Notes under the pieces: generated by a model | Databases searched by the model: none | What the model was told of the DNA's origin: nothing | Seen by the model: the letters and a program-made list of their open reading frames with translations, nothing else | Shown here: in pieces, positions 30,188 to 41,458 of the stretch | How the letters are laid out: every line of letters begins with the position of its first letter | Numbering within the stretch: the first letter of the stretch is position 1 | Position numbers and translations under genes: made by a program | DNA from: Posidonia oceanica | Lineage: Eukaryota > Streptophyta > Magnoliopsida > Alismatales > Posidoniaceae | Direction: 5' to 3' | Assembly: GCA_037176725.1 (NCBI GenBank) | Contig: JAZBRS010000014.1 | Span: forward strand, 80,086,501 to 80,150,500 | Length of the DNA stretch: 64,000 nucleotides

Positions 30188-31390
30188 ATGGATTTTCCTA
30201 CTCTGCTAACTCCTGCACACTGCTCGGAAGCCCTGCGAGAATGGATCAACAGGCTCACTCTACAAGACTGTGAACAGCTGGGCCTATGGGGCATAGCAAC
30301 TAAGCTACTGAAGGCTGCTGATGTGGAGGTCAGCCGCCACCTTCTGTGTGCCGCCGCAAGATTCTGGAAGCCGGCGCATCATGTCTTCCGTTTCAACAAG
30401 ACTAAGCTGACACCTACACTGGAAGAGGTGCGTCGGATCTGCAGCTTTTCCAAGATCCTGGGACCGCCTATTTTCATGAGACGCGACGGATATCTCCGGG
30501 TCCTGAACCAACTAACTGGGCTCTCCACTCAAGACTGCCAACAGAAGCTAATCTGCACCAGTGGACCAGAGCCCATGCTTCGCCTTGCACACTTTGATGA
30601 TATCTTGAACAAGCGCGCTGACCTCGGAGATGAGCTGTGGCTCCGAGGATTCGTCATCCGCTTTCTGGGCGAACTAATCTTTACTCCTGGCCGACTGACA
30701 GTGGCCATCGAGGTCGTAGAAATTGCACTAGCTGTGGTGACCCAGCACATAGACCTGGCACCAGTCGTCTTGGCAGAGACTTATCGCGGGCTGGACCGCA
30801 TTTCTCATCGCTGCCGCCACTTCTACGGTTGCGGAGCACTTATACAAGTCTGGCTGACCGTGCACTTAGAAATGGACTTCCTGTGCCCTCAAGTGCACGC
30901 CTTCGAAGCCTACTGCAGCAGTGCCCGAACTAGAGCAGACAAGAGCGTCAAAGATGAGTACGAGAGGCTGTCAGCATTGACTGACGACGCTGTGATCTGG
31001 CGCATCGTTCCCTCTGCAGTAGAGCCATTCACAATCTTCTTCAGCGCGCGTGACACGCAGCTGATCATTCTTCCAGGTTTCACAGCAGGCGTAGAGTACC
31101 ATCCAATCAGGGTCATGCGCCAGTTTGGCTTCCAGCAGGGCGCCTTCATTGACTGTACAGCGCCTGAGCTTCTACAGATATACCCTCTCAGCACCACTGC
31201 CCCGACCAAGAAGCTTGCTAGTCTGATGCAGCACGGGGTCCAATCTACAGACGTTGCAGCTGTGAGAGGTACTGGATGCACTCCTGATTATGAAGCCGAA
31301 GTCCGACAGCTCTGGCCAATCACTGAAGTCCCGCCAGGCGGCCCCCTATTCCCCGACTCCAGGCAGCCAAAGAGGGCCCGAGTTGACTAG
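30188..31390 (+). CDS. aORF copy C, intact 400-aa plant-mobile-domain-like protein
   Basis: Complete ORF, ATG 30188 (MDFPTLLTPAHCSEALREW) to TAG 31388-31390. It has the same length as copy B and scattered substitutions, many silent. It keeps FWKPAHHVFRF, LTPTLEEVRRIC (here followed by SFSK rather than GFSK), RGFVIRFLGELIF, HRCRHFYGCGALIQVWL and GVEYHPIRVMRQFGFQ. It lies about 1.5 kb downstream of pol in the same direction, so translation would need splicing, readthrough or internal initiation. Relation to the plant mobile domain/DUF7745 group is my inference from the motif pattern. The role is unknown. Confidence 0.85.
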   Translation: MDFPTLLTPAHCSEALREWINRLTLQDCEQLGLWGIATKLLKAADVEVSRHLLCAAARFWKPAHHVFRFNKTKLTPTLEEVRRICSFSKILGPPIFMRRDGYLRVLNQLTGLSTQDCQQKLICTSGPEPMLRLAHFDDILNKRADLGDELWLRGFVIRFLGELIFTPGRLTVAIEVVEIALAVVTQHIDLAPVVLAETYRGLDRISHRCRHFYGCGALIQVWLTVHLEMDFLCPQVHAFEAYCSSARTRADKSVKDEYERLSALTDDAVIWRIVPSAVEPFTIFFSARDTQLIILPGFTAGVEYHPIRVMRQFGFQQGAFIDCTAPELLQIYPLSTTAPTKKLASLMQHGVQSTDVAAVRGTGCTPDYEAEVRQLWPITEVPPGGPLFPDSRQPKRARVD

Positions 31391-32208
31391 GCCCTTGTGC
31401 GACCATCATGTGGTCTTCTTTCAAATTGTGCTGTACATTTCTGGCCTGCCGCAGGCATTGTACTTATCAAGATCATATCAGTGGAAACTGTTTCTGCTTT
31501 CTGCTTGCACATCAAGACTCTTTTCTGCATTGCATATCATCATCATCATTATCTTGGGCCCTCTAATCAGACTTGCAGACATCCCAACGCAGCAAAGTGC
31601 TCAGCACCCAATCCAGAGCCCAGAGCATCTGCAGGCCCGCGACGCCAAGCTCCGCCGTCCGGCGTCCCCAGCTGAGTCCCTTGCGGGCTGGCACCCCAAA
31701 CTGCTCGGCGAAAGGTCCGTCAACCTGACACTCTTCTCGGCTGGTCATCCCCAGCTGAGTCCCCAGCTGATCGCCCTCAGCTGAGTCCCTTGCGGGCTGG
31801 CACCCCAAACTGCTCGGCGAAAGGTCCGTCAACCTGTCATCCTCCCCAGCTGTTCATCCTCAGCTGAGTCCCCAGCTGATCGCTTTCAGCTGAGTCCCTT
31901 GCGGGCTGGTACCCCCAAACAACTCGTCTGACAAGCACGACACTCTTGTCATCACTCTCTGCTTTCGATGCCAAGGACGCGCTGGCCAACCCCTGGTGTC
32001 ATCCCGACACCAGGGGCATCTTTTGATCGCCCCTTGATATCATTCTTTCCCGCTTTCCCCTATGATGTTCCTGGCGTCATGGGATGATTTCTTCTCATCG
32101 TTCCCTTATCCCTTCTTTGCCGGCCGATAAGTCCGATATCTTATCATTCTCATCATTCCCTCATCCCCTCTTTGCCGGTCGATAAGTCCGATATCTTATC
32201 AATCAACA
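31391..32208 (+). other. Element C region after the aORF, with short hairpin repeats
   Basis: Holds units of GGCACCCCAAACTGC and GGTACCCCC types, and a perfect inverted repeat CCCCTGGTGT (31990-31999) and ACACCAGGGG (32007-32016). The 114-bp array of A and B is nearly absent here. Non-coding. Confidence 0.7.
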
Positions 32209-33090
32209 CTTCTCATCATGATCTCATCCCCCTCTTTAGATTAATTTCTCATCATGATCTCATCTCCCTCTTTAGCTTAATTTCTCATCATGATCTCATC
32301 CCCCTCTTTAGCTTCACTTCTCATCAGGATCTCATCCCCCTCTTTAGCTTAATTTCTCATCATGATCTCATCTCCCTCTTTAGCTTAATTTCTCATCATG
32401 ATCTCATCCCCCTCTTTAGCTTCACTTCTCATCATGATCTCATCCCCCTCTTTAGCTTAATTTCTCATCATGATCTCGTCCCCCTCTTTACCTTCACTTC
32501 TCATCATGATCTCATCTCCCTCTTTAGCCTAACTTCTCATCATGATCTCATCCCCCTCTTTAGATTAATTTCTCATCATGATCTCATCCCCCTCTTTAGA
32601 TTAATTTCTCATAATGATCTCATCCCCCTCTTTAGCTTAATTTCTCATCATGATCTCATCCCCCTCTTTAGCTTAATTTCTCATCATGACCTCATCTCCC
32701 TCTTTAGCTTAACTTCTCATCATGATCTCATCTCCCTCTTTAGCCTAACTTCTCATCATGATCTCATCTCCCTCTTTAGCTTAATTTCTCATCATGATCT
32801 CATCCCCCTCTTTAGATTAATTTCTCATCATGATCTCATCCCCCTCTTTAGCGTAATTTCTCATCATGATCTCATCCCCCTCTTTAGATTAATTTCTCAT
32901 CATGATCTCATCCCCCTCTTTAGCTTAATTTCTCATCATGATCTCATCCCCCTCTTTAGCTTCGCTTCTCATCATGATCTCATCCCCCTCTTTAGCTTAA
33001 CTTCTCATCATGATCTCGTCCTCCTCTTTAGCTTAATTTCTCATCATGATCTCATCCCCCTCTTTAGATCAACTTCTCATCATTATCTCA
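32209..33090 (+). repeat. 36-bp minisatellite, 25 copies (element C)
   Basis: Twenty-five units of the TCTCATCATGATCTCATC repeat, with more unit variants (SLI, SFT, RLI types when read in frame) than in A or B. The 337-codon ORF over it follows from the 36-bp period. Confidence 0.93.
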
Positions 33091-33174
33091 TCCCCTCTTT
33101 GCCGGCCGATAAGTTCGATATCTTATCATTCTCATCATGGTCTTGCCCCCTCTTATCAATCAATCAATCACTCG

Positions 33175-34210
33175 TGCTAGGCTGATATCCGAAACTATCT
33201 CAGGCTGATATTCCTAAACTATCATCTATCAATCACTCGTGCTAGGCTGATATCCGAAACTATCTCAGGCTGATATTCCTAAACTATCTTCTGGTCGATC
33301 CATGGTCGGCCCGCAGTTGTGTTATACGGCTGACATCCAGTAACTGTCCCTCGTATTTGCACTTTTCCAGTTGATAGGTCTGTAAACTATCCACCGGTTG
33401 ACAGGACCTTAAACTGTCGCTCCAGTTGATTGGTCTGTAAACTATCGCGTGCAATTACGTTATACGGCTGACATCCAGTAACTGTCCCTTGCAATTGCGG
33501 TTTCCAGTTGATAGGACTGTAAACTATCCTCCAGTTGATAGGTTTGTAAACTATCCACCGGTTGACAGGACCGTAAACTGTCGTTAGGCTGATACTCCTA
33601 AACTATCACCAGCAATTGCATTATACGGCTGATATCCAGTAACTATCCCTCATCATTGCGCGTTTCCAGTTGATAGGTCTGTAAACTATCCGCCGGTTGA
33701 CAGGACCGTAAACTGTCGCTCCAGTTGATAGGTCTGTAAACTATCCGCCAGTTGATAGGACTGTAAACTAACACGCGCAATCATGTTATACGGCTGACAT
33801 CCAGTAACTGTCCCTCGCAATGCCGTTTCCAGTTGATAGGACTGTAAACTATCTGCCAGTTGATAGGTCTGTAAACTATCCGCCGGTTGACAGGACCATA
33901 AACTGTCGCTCCAGATGATAGACAGTAAACTATCCGGCATTGCGTTATACGGCTGATATCCAGTAACTATCCCTCATGGTTTGTGGCTTCCAGTTGATAG
34001 GTCTGTAAACTATCCGCCAGTTGATAGGTCTGTAAACTATCCGCCAGTTGATAGGTCTGTAAACTATCCGCCAGTTGATAGGACTGTAAACTATCCCACA
34101 ACCATGTTATACGGCTGATATCCAGTAACTATCACTCACAACTGCCTCCGGTTGACAGGACCGTAAACTGTCACTCCCAGTTGATAGGACCGTAAACTAT
34201 CCGGACGATA
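33175..34210 (+). repeat. Covarying stem-loop array (element C)
   Basis: About 1 kb of the same stem-loop family as in A: GATA/TATC, GACA/TGTC, GATAG/CTATC and GACAG/CTGTC arms with GTAAA- or CTAAA-ending loops. Order and number of units differ from A and B. Confidence 0.88.
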
Positions 34211-34706
34211 AGCCCGTCACCTTATCATTTTTTTTCCTTTTCGGCGCGACCTTGTCCCAGGAAGACAAAGTCACGCACCCCCTTTCTGCGATAGGAGAGT
34301 TGGCCTCTCTCCCCTCGCACCCCTTTCTCTCTGCTAGCATGCTCCCCAGGCGGGGACCAGCTGCACCCTGTTTTCCTTCGCTTTGTCGTGCAAGTCTGGC
34401 CTCCCTGCCAGATATTCGCACCACATCGCGCCTTTTTATCATTTTTTCTGCATCATCTCAGCACTTTCTTAGCTAGCACTGCATATCACTTTAGCATCAT
34501 CAGTATCACTTGCACAGCATCAGCATTTTCTTATAGCTGCACTAACTTTTATACTAACTCTTGCATGGCATTTGCATCAGCATGCATACACACAGCACAG
34601 CATCCATCTGCACTGGCATCTTGCATTGCGGCAACGGGCTACGATCTTCGATGCATCCGCCGAATAAGTAGCTCACGCCCATAGCAACCCGCTGCTCCCG
34701 CCGGTC

Positions 34707-34790
34707 AGATGGGGTGTCTTGTCAACCCTGAGCAGCGGCCGCGCTCTGCTTGCCCTCGCTCAGGGAGGGGCATCTGTTGACACCCCATCT
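34707..34790 (+). promoter_or_regulatory. Polypurine tract and enclosing hairpin (element C/LTR3)
   Basis: AGATGGGGTGTC from 34707 pairs with GACACCCCATCT at 34779-34790 inside LTR3. The inner CCCTGAGC/GCTCAGGG pair is kept. The purine tract AGGGAGGGG is at 34762-34770. Confidence 0.85.
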
Positions 34791-37700
34791 TGGCAGGCCC
34801 GGACCCTTGGAGCCCTCTTGGTGATTGCTGGATCAAACCCCAACCAAACCCTAACCCTAACCCTCCTCTCTACCCTTCAAAATCAGCCTGTTTTGACCTA
34901 AACCTTTACCCCCCTTCCCAACCTCAAAACCTAACCAAAATCCATAGGAAAATCCACCACTATCCACCCAACAAACCTACCCAAGAACTTAGAAATTTCC
35001 AAACCTAACCCATTCCCAAAAACCCTAGAAAACCTCGGTGAAAATACCCTTTTTCTACACCTTGAAACCCCTCCAAGACCTCCTTAGAATCAAACCAAAA
35101 CTTCAGAACCAAGACTTCAAACCCTAGACTACCCACTCACCAATTCTCACCCCATTCCAAGACCATTAAGACCCTCTTTCACCCAAATTATCCTTTTCTC
35201 TCCCCGGGATTATCATTTTCTCTCTCCTCTCTCTCTCTCTCCTGATTATCATCTCTCTCTTCATCCCTTTCTTATCCTTTTTCTGGTCTGGCTGTGGGCC
35301 CCCTCTGTGCTTCTATCCTTCCTCTATCTTATCCCTATTTTTACTTTATTTTTAACACTTTTTCTGAATTTTAAAAAAATCGTTTTCCTCCAACCTATCT
35401 CTTTTCCTCTTATCTCCCTCTTTTTTCCATTTCTTTCTTCCTTCTCTTTTTCTTTTCTCCCTTCTGCAAAAATCCACAAAAACCCATAAAAATCTGTAAA
35501 ATCTCAAAACACAAAAGAAACAAATCAGAACCCTAAGAAAAACAATATTAAACAAGCTATTAACAACTTAAACATAACTAAATCAAGTTAAAAGAAAAAC
35601 CAAACATGCAAGCTAAAAAATGCAAAACAAATCAAAAGAAAACACTGAAAAATCAAGGAAAAGGCTAAAATAAAATCAAAACCCGCCAAAAATAAAAACC
35701 CCATCAGAAGAATTAAAAGACAAACCCTAAAAAAGAAGAATTAAAAATCAAACACTAAAACAAGTAATTAAAGAAGGCAAAAGACTTAACCTAATAAACA
35801 TAAGAAAAACAAGTTAAAAACATAATTAAAAAAGAAGAGAAAAACACATCTGAAAGACTTGAAAACACTCTATCAAACCAGAAAAATCCAACTAAAAACT
35901 TCAAGAAAAATCAATAAATAAAAATCAAAACATAACTTAAAAGACTTAAAAAGGAAGAAACCCTAAGAAGACTAAAACTTAAAAACCTAAAACCAACCTT
36001 GATTAATACGAAATTAAATCCTAAAAAATCCTAATTAATATCCTAAGTGTCCAACAAGGGAAATACAATTTTTAAAACAATTTAAAAAAGGTTTAACAAA
36101 TATTTAATCAAGTGAAAACCAATTAAAAACAAAACCAAAGCCCTAAAACCCTAATCAAGCCCAAAACACAATAATCAACTCAAAATGACCATTAAAAATT
36201 TTAATTAAAATCCTAATCTACAGCACAACCCTTCTGGCATTTTTATTTATTTTTAGTTCCTTTTTATTAATTTTATTTCCCCATTCTACCCTCTCTTTCC
36301 TTCTTACTTCTCTTTTTCTTTCTTTCTTTTCTTTACTGGGCCCTTTGGCCCGTTTCTTCTTTTTATTTTTTGTTTTTGTTTTCTTCCTTCGGCCCACAGT
36401 CCGGCCCGCCTTCTCCACCCTTCTTCTTCCTTCTGCATTTTTTTTTCTCTTCAGCCAGCTTTCCTCTCCCGCGAGCCAGCTGCCTTTCCCTCCTCCCATT
36501 TAAATTTCGAAGCTCCATCCTTTCATTTACAGCAGCTCGCCGCTCTCTCCTGTCTCAGCGTCGATTCCGGGAGGCATTCAATGCCCATCGCCTCGCCGGC
36601 ATCCGTCCCCTTTCAGCTGCAGTGCGACGCCATTGATTTCAAATTTCCAGCGCGCGTACCGGCAGCTTCTCCTCATTTTTAAGCCTACGTCCTTCAACTT
36701 CGTCAAGGGTTGGCAGTGAGCGATCCAGAGAGAGCAATCCAGAGCAAACAAGAGCGACCCAGAGAGAGCAAGCCACCTGAGAGTTATCAGACCAGAATTT
36801 CACTTCTTCCCCACCTGTGCGACTCGTTCTCCCTTCTTCCTCTTCATCCTTCCAATTCCAGAGAGAGGAGAGAGCAGAAGAGAGCGTTCGGGAGTCCTTG
36901 GCATCCCAGAGAAAAACCCAAATCCCACACCATTTCCGACTCCTCAAAACCTCTCCCATTCCTTCCCAAATTCAGAAAACCTCCTTCTTCCTTTCCCAGA
37001 AAACCAACACCCGTTCAGGCCTCAATTTCCCTCCCAATCACTCCCCCAATTTCACCCAGAAACCCAGTCATTTCCCAGCATCGCTCCCCGGCCATTCCAC
37101 CACCTAACCTGCCCTGAAACACCACCTGAAGCCACCTGCAACCCAACGCAATCCATCACACAATTCCCCTCACCACAGCCCGCAGATTCTTCCCAAACTC
37201 CACCCGGAAATCCACCAGACATCTACCTTTCCAGGCCACCTAGCAGAAAACCAAACCATCCACCGCAGACCTTAAATTCCGCAACAAACACCTTGCTTCG
37301 TTTCAGCCCAGAAATCGACCCAATCCTCAATTCCACTCCCCGCTCTCCAGAAGACCTCTCCGAGCATCCAACTTCACTCGCCAGACTTCCAGCAACCTCC
37401 CGGAGGGTTTCGCTCCACCGGACGAGCAGCAACAACCTCCACCCACCTCCGGCAGTGTCCTCTGAACCCAAAAAGCCGACCCTCCGTCCGAGCTGCAGGA
37501 GCTTCTGTCCGATCGTCTGGGAAGCACCGGAAGCACGCCCTGAAGTCGCTCCGGCCCTCGCAAGCAGCTGACGATCGCCGCAGCAACTGAACGACCTCCG
37601 CCGGCCACCTCTGGAACCACCGACGTCGGGGGAACGACTCAGACGCGGAGAGAGGTAAATCCTTCTTCCCCTAGCTTCCTCTTCTCCCCCTGATGCTTTC

Positions 37701-40580
37701 CCGCCGCCCAGAAGCAGCTTTCCCGGTCTCCTGCTCCGTCCCCGACTTGCCGGTCAGTTCTCCTTCTCCGGCGCCGGCTGCCCTTCCTCCGGACACTCCG
37801 ACCAACAGAACGCCGCTCCAACTCGCTCCGGAGCTCTGGACGATCGCCGCCAGCATCCTCCGTCAGGCAGCGCCTCACCAGCTCCCCCTGTCGGCGGTCA
37901 CGAGTACTGCCGGCGTTCTGCTACAGTGTTCGTCGACCGCCGACTAGCACTATTCCTTTATTTTCTTGTTTATAAGGTTTTAGATGTAAATATTGCATGT
38001 TTAGCTTAAGTTTTTCAATTATTGCATTCCAGTCCTTCTGTCATTTAGTTTGCTTAGTTTTAAATTAAATACTATGCCAAATTGCTGTTTTTATTTCCAT
38101 TTTCCAGTATTTGCTTTTCAGTCCTTCTGCTGTGCGTTTCAGTTATAATATTTTGTAGTTTAGCCCCTCTGCTTTTGATTATTGCATATAGGTCCTGCCG
38201 TAGATCAGTTCATTTAATTGCATTCATTTTACCATACTGCATTGCATTCTAGGTCCCTGCATGTTTCTGATTTTGCATATAGGTCCATGCACTGTAGGAA
38301 CTTAGCTTTTATTTTCTTATTTTGCATACTGCATTGCATTTCCTTCCCTCTGATTTTTCATATTTGCACTTAGGTCCATTTTAAATGGACAGTGGCTATT
38401 ATGCATGTATTTTGGCTTATTGTATTGCATTTCTGACCCTGTTTTTTCCAAAAATCACACACCACTCCTCAGTCTGCGTTTTTAGAGTATGTTTTCCATA
38501 TAAAATTGCATATTTGACCCCTGCATGATTTAAAAATCACACATAGGTCCTTGCATCTTTTAAAAAATCATGTGAAAAGACCATTTTGCCCCTAGGTTGC
38601 ATCCTAGCTCCTATGCTTACCAAATTGCATATAGACCCTCCACTAGTATTCCCAGACTCCCCAGAACCTTGTTTTCTGGAAAATTTGCATCTTAGACCCC
38701 AGTTTTCTTAAAATTGCTTTCTGATCCCTTTCTGCTTTCAAAACCTCTTTCAAAGCATACCCTCTTTTCAAAACAGCTTTCTGAGCCTAGTTTTTTGCAA
38801 AATGGACCCCTGTCCTCTCCTGTTTTCGAAATCCTTTCCTGTGGACCCCTGTTTTCAGGAAAATTTGCATTTTTAGCCCCTTTATTTTTCAAAATGCTTT
38901 CTGAAATCCTGGCTTTTCCCAGTTTCTTCTCTTTGCTTTTTCTTGCTTTTGCATGCATCCTGCATTCATTTAGTCTTGCATTCTAGCATCCTTTTACACA
39001 CACTAAGCACTTTTAGCTCCCTTTCACTTGGGAGGACCTTTTGCACATCCCTAGGGCCTCCTGAACACCTAGATCTGTTCTTCTCCCCTGTTCTGGCCTT
39101 TCTGCCTTGAAGTTGCGATATCTTCCAATCCGGCCGTTGGATCTTCTCAAGTAAGCTGCCCAGGCGACCGCAGCAAAGCGCTCTTCAGCATGGACCAGAT
39201 AGATTTCAGATCAGGCTCCCGGACCTCCAGGTATGTCCTCCTGAACCCCTGCATTGCATTCATTTGCATGCCATTTGCACAGTTTTCCCTTGTTTTCGCT
39301 TTCTATCTCTTTGAGCATGTAGAATAGGGCCTCCCCTTTCTGCTTGTATCTTCCAATCCCCGTTTCGCGTATTCCTGAGTGTTTTGTGTTGTGTTTTCCC
39401 TGGATTTATCACTTAATGTGACTTTCTTCCCCTTTTCCACAATCCGATCGCATCGCAAGCTTTGGGCAACGTGCGAGACACACCGTGGAACGGTTTAGCG
39501 GGAAACAGTCGCAAAGAGGTGGTAATCCCTCCGTTTGCTCACTCTCCTCTATGTAGGTCTTCACACCTGCTCTGAGTGGTCCTAAACAACGTCTGTTCCC
39601 GCACATGCGTTGTTTTGCCTCCCCTTTTGCCTCTTCTGATCTTTTCTCTGCATTCTTGCATTCGCATGGCTTTTCCGAGGTTTTATCTCGCTGTTTTGGC
39701 ACCGTTTTGCGTGCCCGTTCTCGTCTTGGCACCGTTTTGCGTGCCTGCTTTGTCTTTTGCGTCGTTTTGCGCGCTCGCCCTATTTTTGGCACAGTTTTGC
39801 CTGCCCGTCACCGTCTTTTGCACCGATTTGCGTGTCGCCCTGCTTTCTCGCCCGTTTTACGTGCCGACCTTGTCTTTTTGCACCGTTTTGCGCGCTTTCT
39901 TGTTTTTCGCCTCGTTTTGCGTGCTTTACGCCGTTTTCTCTTGCATGTCGATTGCATTGCATGGTTTTACCGTTGTTTTGCTTTTTCGCCTGCACTTGCA
40001 TATAGGGCTGTGATGCTTACTGCCTGGAGTTCTCACGAGCTAGGTTTCGCCTGGTTCGGAACACAGACAGCGTAGCTGAGCATTTAGACAGCACGTTTGC
40101 TTTCCTTGCTTTGCTTCTTCCCACTTAGAGCACGCCTTGATCATTCATTTAGGCATTTATAGGCACATAGGCATTCAATCCTGCATTTCCCTGCGTATGC
40201 GAGCGTAAGCCTAGAAAGACCGATTTTCGAGCGTGTCGGGGGTGCCTAACACCTTCCCCGCACGTAACAGGAGTCCTTGCCCTGTCTTCTGGCCCGCAAT
40301 GACCGTGCTGCCCTTATCCTAGGCTAGAGTCATCTCATTTGCATGTATTTGCATTTGTTTCCTTTGCATTGCTTTGCTTTGCATTTCTTGCTTGGTTTTG
40401 CGTGTTAATTCACGCATTTCCCCCGGTTTTCCTTGTCTCCCGTTAATAGACATGGTGGCGACTCTGATTTGTCTTATCTTTCTCTTTTCTCCTCGATTTT
40501 AAGTGTTTTCGAGTCGAGCCCCTTCCTCGGATCCAATCGCCGCTAAATCAGCGAGCCTGATTCCGATCGGGATCGCTACA
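34775..40580 (+). mobile_element. LTR3, 5.81-kb Ogre-type LTR (3' LTR of element C)
   Basis: Same family and internal order as LTR1 and LTR2, but with many substitutions and indels. It ends GGGATCGCTACA at 40580, where element D integrase sequence resumes at once. The predicted target duplication is ACAGC (40581-40585), to be found before C's 5' LTR left of the window. It contains the donor at 39231, a second donor-like GTAAAT at 37655, the conserved block 40191-40300 and the internal PBS-like copy 40455-40466. The TATA-like site is degraded. Confidence 0.93.
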
Positions 40581-41458
40581 ACAGCATGTCTTCGACATGG
40601 CCTTTCTCCACCTGCGGGATCGATGTCATCAGCGCTATACATCCAGCAGCCTCCAACGGTCATCGCTATATTCTGGTAGCGATCGACTATTTTACCAAAT
40701 GGGTGGAGGCAGCCTCCTACAAGACAGTCACTGCCGCAGCTATAGAAAAGTTTATCAGAAACAACATTATAGCCCGATATGGGGTCCCACACGCGCTCAT
40801 CTCTGATAATGGCTCAAACTACATAGCCAGGAGGATCGAAGACTACCTGTAGAGCTTCAACATCAAACATCACCGATCCTTACCTTATCAGCCACAGATG
40901 AACGGCGCAATAGAGTCAGCCAACAAGAATCTTGTCAAGATCTTGAAAAAGATGGCAAAGACTCACAAGGACTGGCATGACAAGCTTCCGTACGCACTCT
41001 GGGCATACAGGACATTAGTCCGGACCTCAACAGGAGCAACCCCGTACTCGCTGGTGTACGACATGGAAGCAGTACTGCCTGTTGAAGTAGAGATCCCCTC
41101 ACTGTGGATCCTACAAGAAGCTAAACTGGAAGAAGCAGAATAGGTCAAAGACCGCTACATCCAGTTGAACCTGATTGATGAGCATAGGCTGCAGGCCATA
41201 CATCATGCCCAGTGTTATCAGAAGCGTTCGGCCAGAGCATACCAGAAGAAGGTTAGGCCCAGAAGCTTCCATCCAGGGGATATGGTCCTTCGAGCCATCC
41301 ATCTCCCAGACGGTCGAGGCAAATTCCGGCCCAACTAGCATGGCCCCTTTCTGATCAAGCGGGTCTTTTCCGACAGCGCAGCAATCCTTGAGGACATGGA
41401 CCAGGTTGAGCAGTCAGAACCGATCAACTCCTGCTACCTCAAGAAGTACTACCAGTAG
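40581..41458 (+). pseudogene. pol: Integrase remnant of element D with three in-frame stops
   Basis: Integrase core and C-terminus of a diverged Ogre-like element, starting just before MSSTWPFSTCGIDVIS and ending at TAG 41456-41458. It keeps the first Asp (GIDVIS), second Asp (LISDNGSNY) and the Glu (GAIESANK). Premature TAG codons lie at 40850, 41141 and 41336 in one continuous frame; the sequence between them is still integrase-like. The upstream part of D's pol is not in the window, because element C with LTR3 appears to be inserted here. The three stops are explained by C-to-T or G-to-A transitions, with one further A-to-G change at 40850. No frameshift is seen. Confidence 0.9.

Noticed and set aside
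32172..33185. A 337-codon ORF of repeated HHDLIPLFSLIS-like peptides (also 15166-16026 and 4674-5030)
   Set aside because: It exists because the 36-bp unit is a multiple of three; length follows copy number, and flanks are non-coding. No family resemblance.
40570..40590. Deletion by CTACA microhomology joining LTR3 to integrase
   Set aside because: Possible, but D's integrase aligns base for base with C from the first base after the exact LTR end, and two other junctions show the same exact termini; insertion is simpler.
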